DNA of 44,077 nt, from the NCBI GenBank assembly GCA_014804645.1, contig JAAUZI010000030.1, forward strand, positions 1 through 44,077, in the 5' to 3' direction. The notes below the pieces were generated by a model. It had not been told where the DNA came from. It saw nothing but the letters and a program-made list of their open reading frames with translations, and ran no database searches. Below, piece after piece: positions 42,861 to 44,077 of the stretch. Within the stretch, counting starts at the first letter, position 1; every line of letters starts with the position of its first letter. Source of the DNA: Lachnospiraceae bacterium. Lineage in GTDB: Bacteria > Bacillota > Clostridia > Lachnospirales > Lachnospiraceae. The position numbers and the translations under genes were made by a program.

Positions 42861-43015
42861 TTACGGCTCAAGATTGACTTGCCCGGCCAATTCCACCTGC
42901 ATAATTTGGGGATTTTCCTGCATAGCTATAATAAACTTTTCTTCTGTCTCTGTCAATACCAGCGGTAGTTTAGCAGTAGTCTTAGCGGTAGTTTTAGCGG
43001 TAGTTTTTCCGGTAG
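42861..43015 (-). pseudogene. C-terminal remnant with (Lys-Thr-Thr-Ala) repeats
   Basis: On the minus strand an open frame without a start reads KTTGKTTAKTTAKTTAK then LPLVLTETEEKFIIAM and a short helix before a stop. The DNA shows five imperfect copies of a 12-base unit (AGCGGTAGTTTT on the plus strand). Lys-Thr-Thr-rich linkers followed by a winged-helix start occur at the C terminus of AlbA_2/Schlafen-type ATP-binding proteins (recollection, not verified). The rest of the gene is absent, so it looks like a deletion relic. Confidence 0.5.
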
Positions 43016-43026
43016 TTTTGCAGCAA

Positions 43027-43060
43027 CAGGCCGGGAATCTAAAATCAGATCCCCGGCCTG
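43027..43060 (-). terminator. Hairpin after the transposase relic
   Basis: CAGGCCGGG-A-ATCT pairs with AGAT-C-CCCGGCCTG around a 6-base loop, giving 13 base pairs. It lies just after the Rpn-type frame stop and before the KTTA remnant. No U-tract follows. Confidence 0.5.
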
Positions 43061-43073
43061 CATATTCCTTTCC

Positions 43074-43894
43074 CTATGCTGTTCGTTCTGCTTTCAGTCT
43101 CTTTACCTCTTCAAGAGGAAGTCCGGCATATTCCGCAATCTTTTCGAGCGTCAATATTCCATCTGCCAACATTCTTTTAGCTGAATTTATTGCTCCTTCT
43201 TGTAGTGTCTGCTTTCTCATATCTTCCATCGCCCGGCACATAATCTCGATACCCTCCTTACTTTCTTTAAAAAACCTCACTCTGTCTGCCAATGTCCCGT
43301 AATACATATCTGCGGCGTCTGTACAGGAAAAATCATGCATTAATTTTCCGATAGGTGTATTCCCACGGTAAGCACCATTTACATATAATATGTGCGAACC
43401 ATCTTCAAATTTTTCGTTGGTTCCCAAAAAACAACGTTCAATCGGATAAAGTGGCAACCCTTTTCCCATTACGTCATTCTCCGTGATAAAGATTACCCAC
43501 GTATCCGGTAACTTATCAAAATCCTCGCCTTCCCCAAAAGATTTACATCCATCATGCTACTATTGTATCTTGCCCTTTTTCTTCCTGCCCCTTTATCTGT
43601 GCGTTGTACCTCGACATTCATCTTGGCCCCCGTACTGTCAGTTGCTAAAATATCAAACCTCACTGAACGGTTCAGCAGATTCTCCACAAACACCTGCGTG
43701 CGGACATCCAGCACTTTTAAATCTGATTTCTCCAACACGATCTGCAACACAAGCTCCATGCCTGCTACATTTTCCTCAAAACATTTCGTAAGAAAATCGT
43801 CATCAAACAATCGAAAATGTCTAAGCCGCTGAAATCCTCCTGATGTTTTTGCTCTATCTGTTCCGTCACTGTCAATATTTTCACCTGCATTCTC
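43074..43894 (-). pseudogene. Frameshifted Rpn/PD-(D/E)XK nuclease-family transposase
   Basis: Two frames together make one Rpn-type protein (PD-(D/E)XK nuclease-family transposase). The first reads GGFQRLRHFR then LFDDDFLTKCFEEN, SVRFDILATDSTG and MNVEVQR (the ExQ core), and ends soon after MDVNLLGK. The second, shifted by one base, reads GEGEDFDKLPDTWVIFITEN and DVMGKGLPLYPIER to the end. The switch falls at a T TTG GGG heptamer (43532-43538 on the plus strand). The 5' end is also open without a good start codon and has a stop upstream. It is most likely a decayed gene; programmed frameshifting is possible but less likely. Confidence 0.8.
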
Positions 43895-43994
43895 TTAGAT
43901 TTTATACTTATATACTATCACAAAGCTCCTATTCTTTCAAGCCAGGGCCGCCTTGTGAACAGCGTAAATTTCTTGTTATAAATTCTCCTCCGCC

Positions 43995-44077
43995 CTACTC
44001 CACCACCCGCACCACCGCATTCTCCTTCAAATCCGCAGTGGTCGTCAGGATGATCGCCGTATCTGGGGACAGGGAAC
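43995..44077 (-). CDS. C-terminal end of a gene running off the right edge
   Basis: On the minus strand an open frame enters from the right edge and ends at a TAG, reading SLSPDTAIILTTTADLKENA then VVRVVE. Codon use fits coding sequence, but 27 residues are too few to identify the protein. Confidence 0.4.
   Translation of the reverse strand, partial: SLSPDTAIILTTTADLKENAVVRVVE

Noticed and set aside
42961..43015. Tandem repeat as an origin or iteron array
   Set aside because: The repeats translate into a regular Lys-Thr-Thr-Ala linker in an open frame and no replication gene is present.

Overview
The window looks like a chromosomal segment of a Clostridia-class Bacillota, most likely a Lachnospiraceae gut commensal. 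The grounds are Gram-positive style Shine-Dalgarno sites and TTGACA/TATAAT promoters, the tig-clpP-clpX-ysxC block, a BlaI/BlaR1 pair, a GH36 alpha-galactosidase next to a GPH-type sugar symporter, an M42 peptidase and PepD, a DUF3592 membrane protein and an Rpn-type transposase remnant. Genus cannot be fixed from the sequence. Most genes are on the minus strand.

Left part (1-11930): a DUF4062 protein and an alpha/beta hydrolase (plus strand), then a minus-strand group of autoregulated tetR, a GT-B-like glycosyltransferase gene, a GPH symporter and alpha-galactosidase. A multi-helix membrane protein, an M42 aminopeptidase and a Cof-type HAD phosphatase follow. The tetR promoter carries matching GAAACT/AGTTTC inverted repeats on both flanks.

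Accessory island (11946-18445): a compact minus-strand operon coding for an N6-adenine methyltransferase, a C5-cytosine methyltransferase, a McrB-like GTPase and a LlaJI/McrC-like nuclease, followed by a small protein with a Cys/His-rich tail. This is a LlaJI-like restriction-modification system. The next promoter, divergent from it, drives blaI-blaR1. Convergent to blaR1 is a duplicated-domain lipoprotein gene whose promoter carries BlaI-type boxes, so a small beta-lactam-sensing regulon is likely.

Middle part (23325-30514): an XRE regulator with membrane helices and zinc ribbon, a small DUF1413-like protein, and then a run of three putative nucleases (Mrr-like, GIY-YIG, PD-(D/E)XK) downstream of the rRNA methyltransferase gene rlmD, the first overlapping it by four bases. 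A DUF3592 protein, a small coiled-coil protein, an Uma2-family protein and tRNA-Pro(AGG) follow.

Right part (30632-44077): pepD, an orphan OmpR-type response regulator, an anti-sigma-like protein and an ECF sigma factor; the housekeeping block AI-2E family transporter, ysxC, clpX, clpP, tig; tspO; an ABC importer made of a lipoprotein and a fused permease-ATPase; and decayed mobile or accessory gene remnants, including a frameshifted Rpn/PD-(D/E)XK transposase. Two copies of an 11-bp hairpin with compensatory changes lie just 5' of the ribosome-binding sites of tetR and of the ABC fusion gene, suggesting a dispersed 5'-UTR element.
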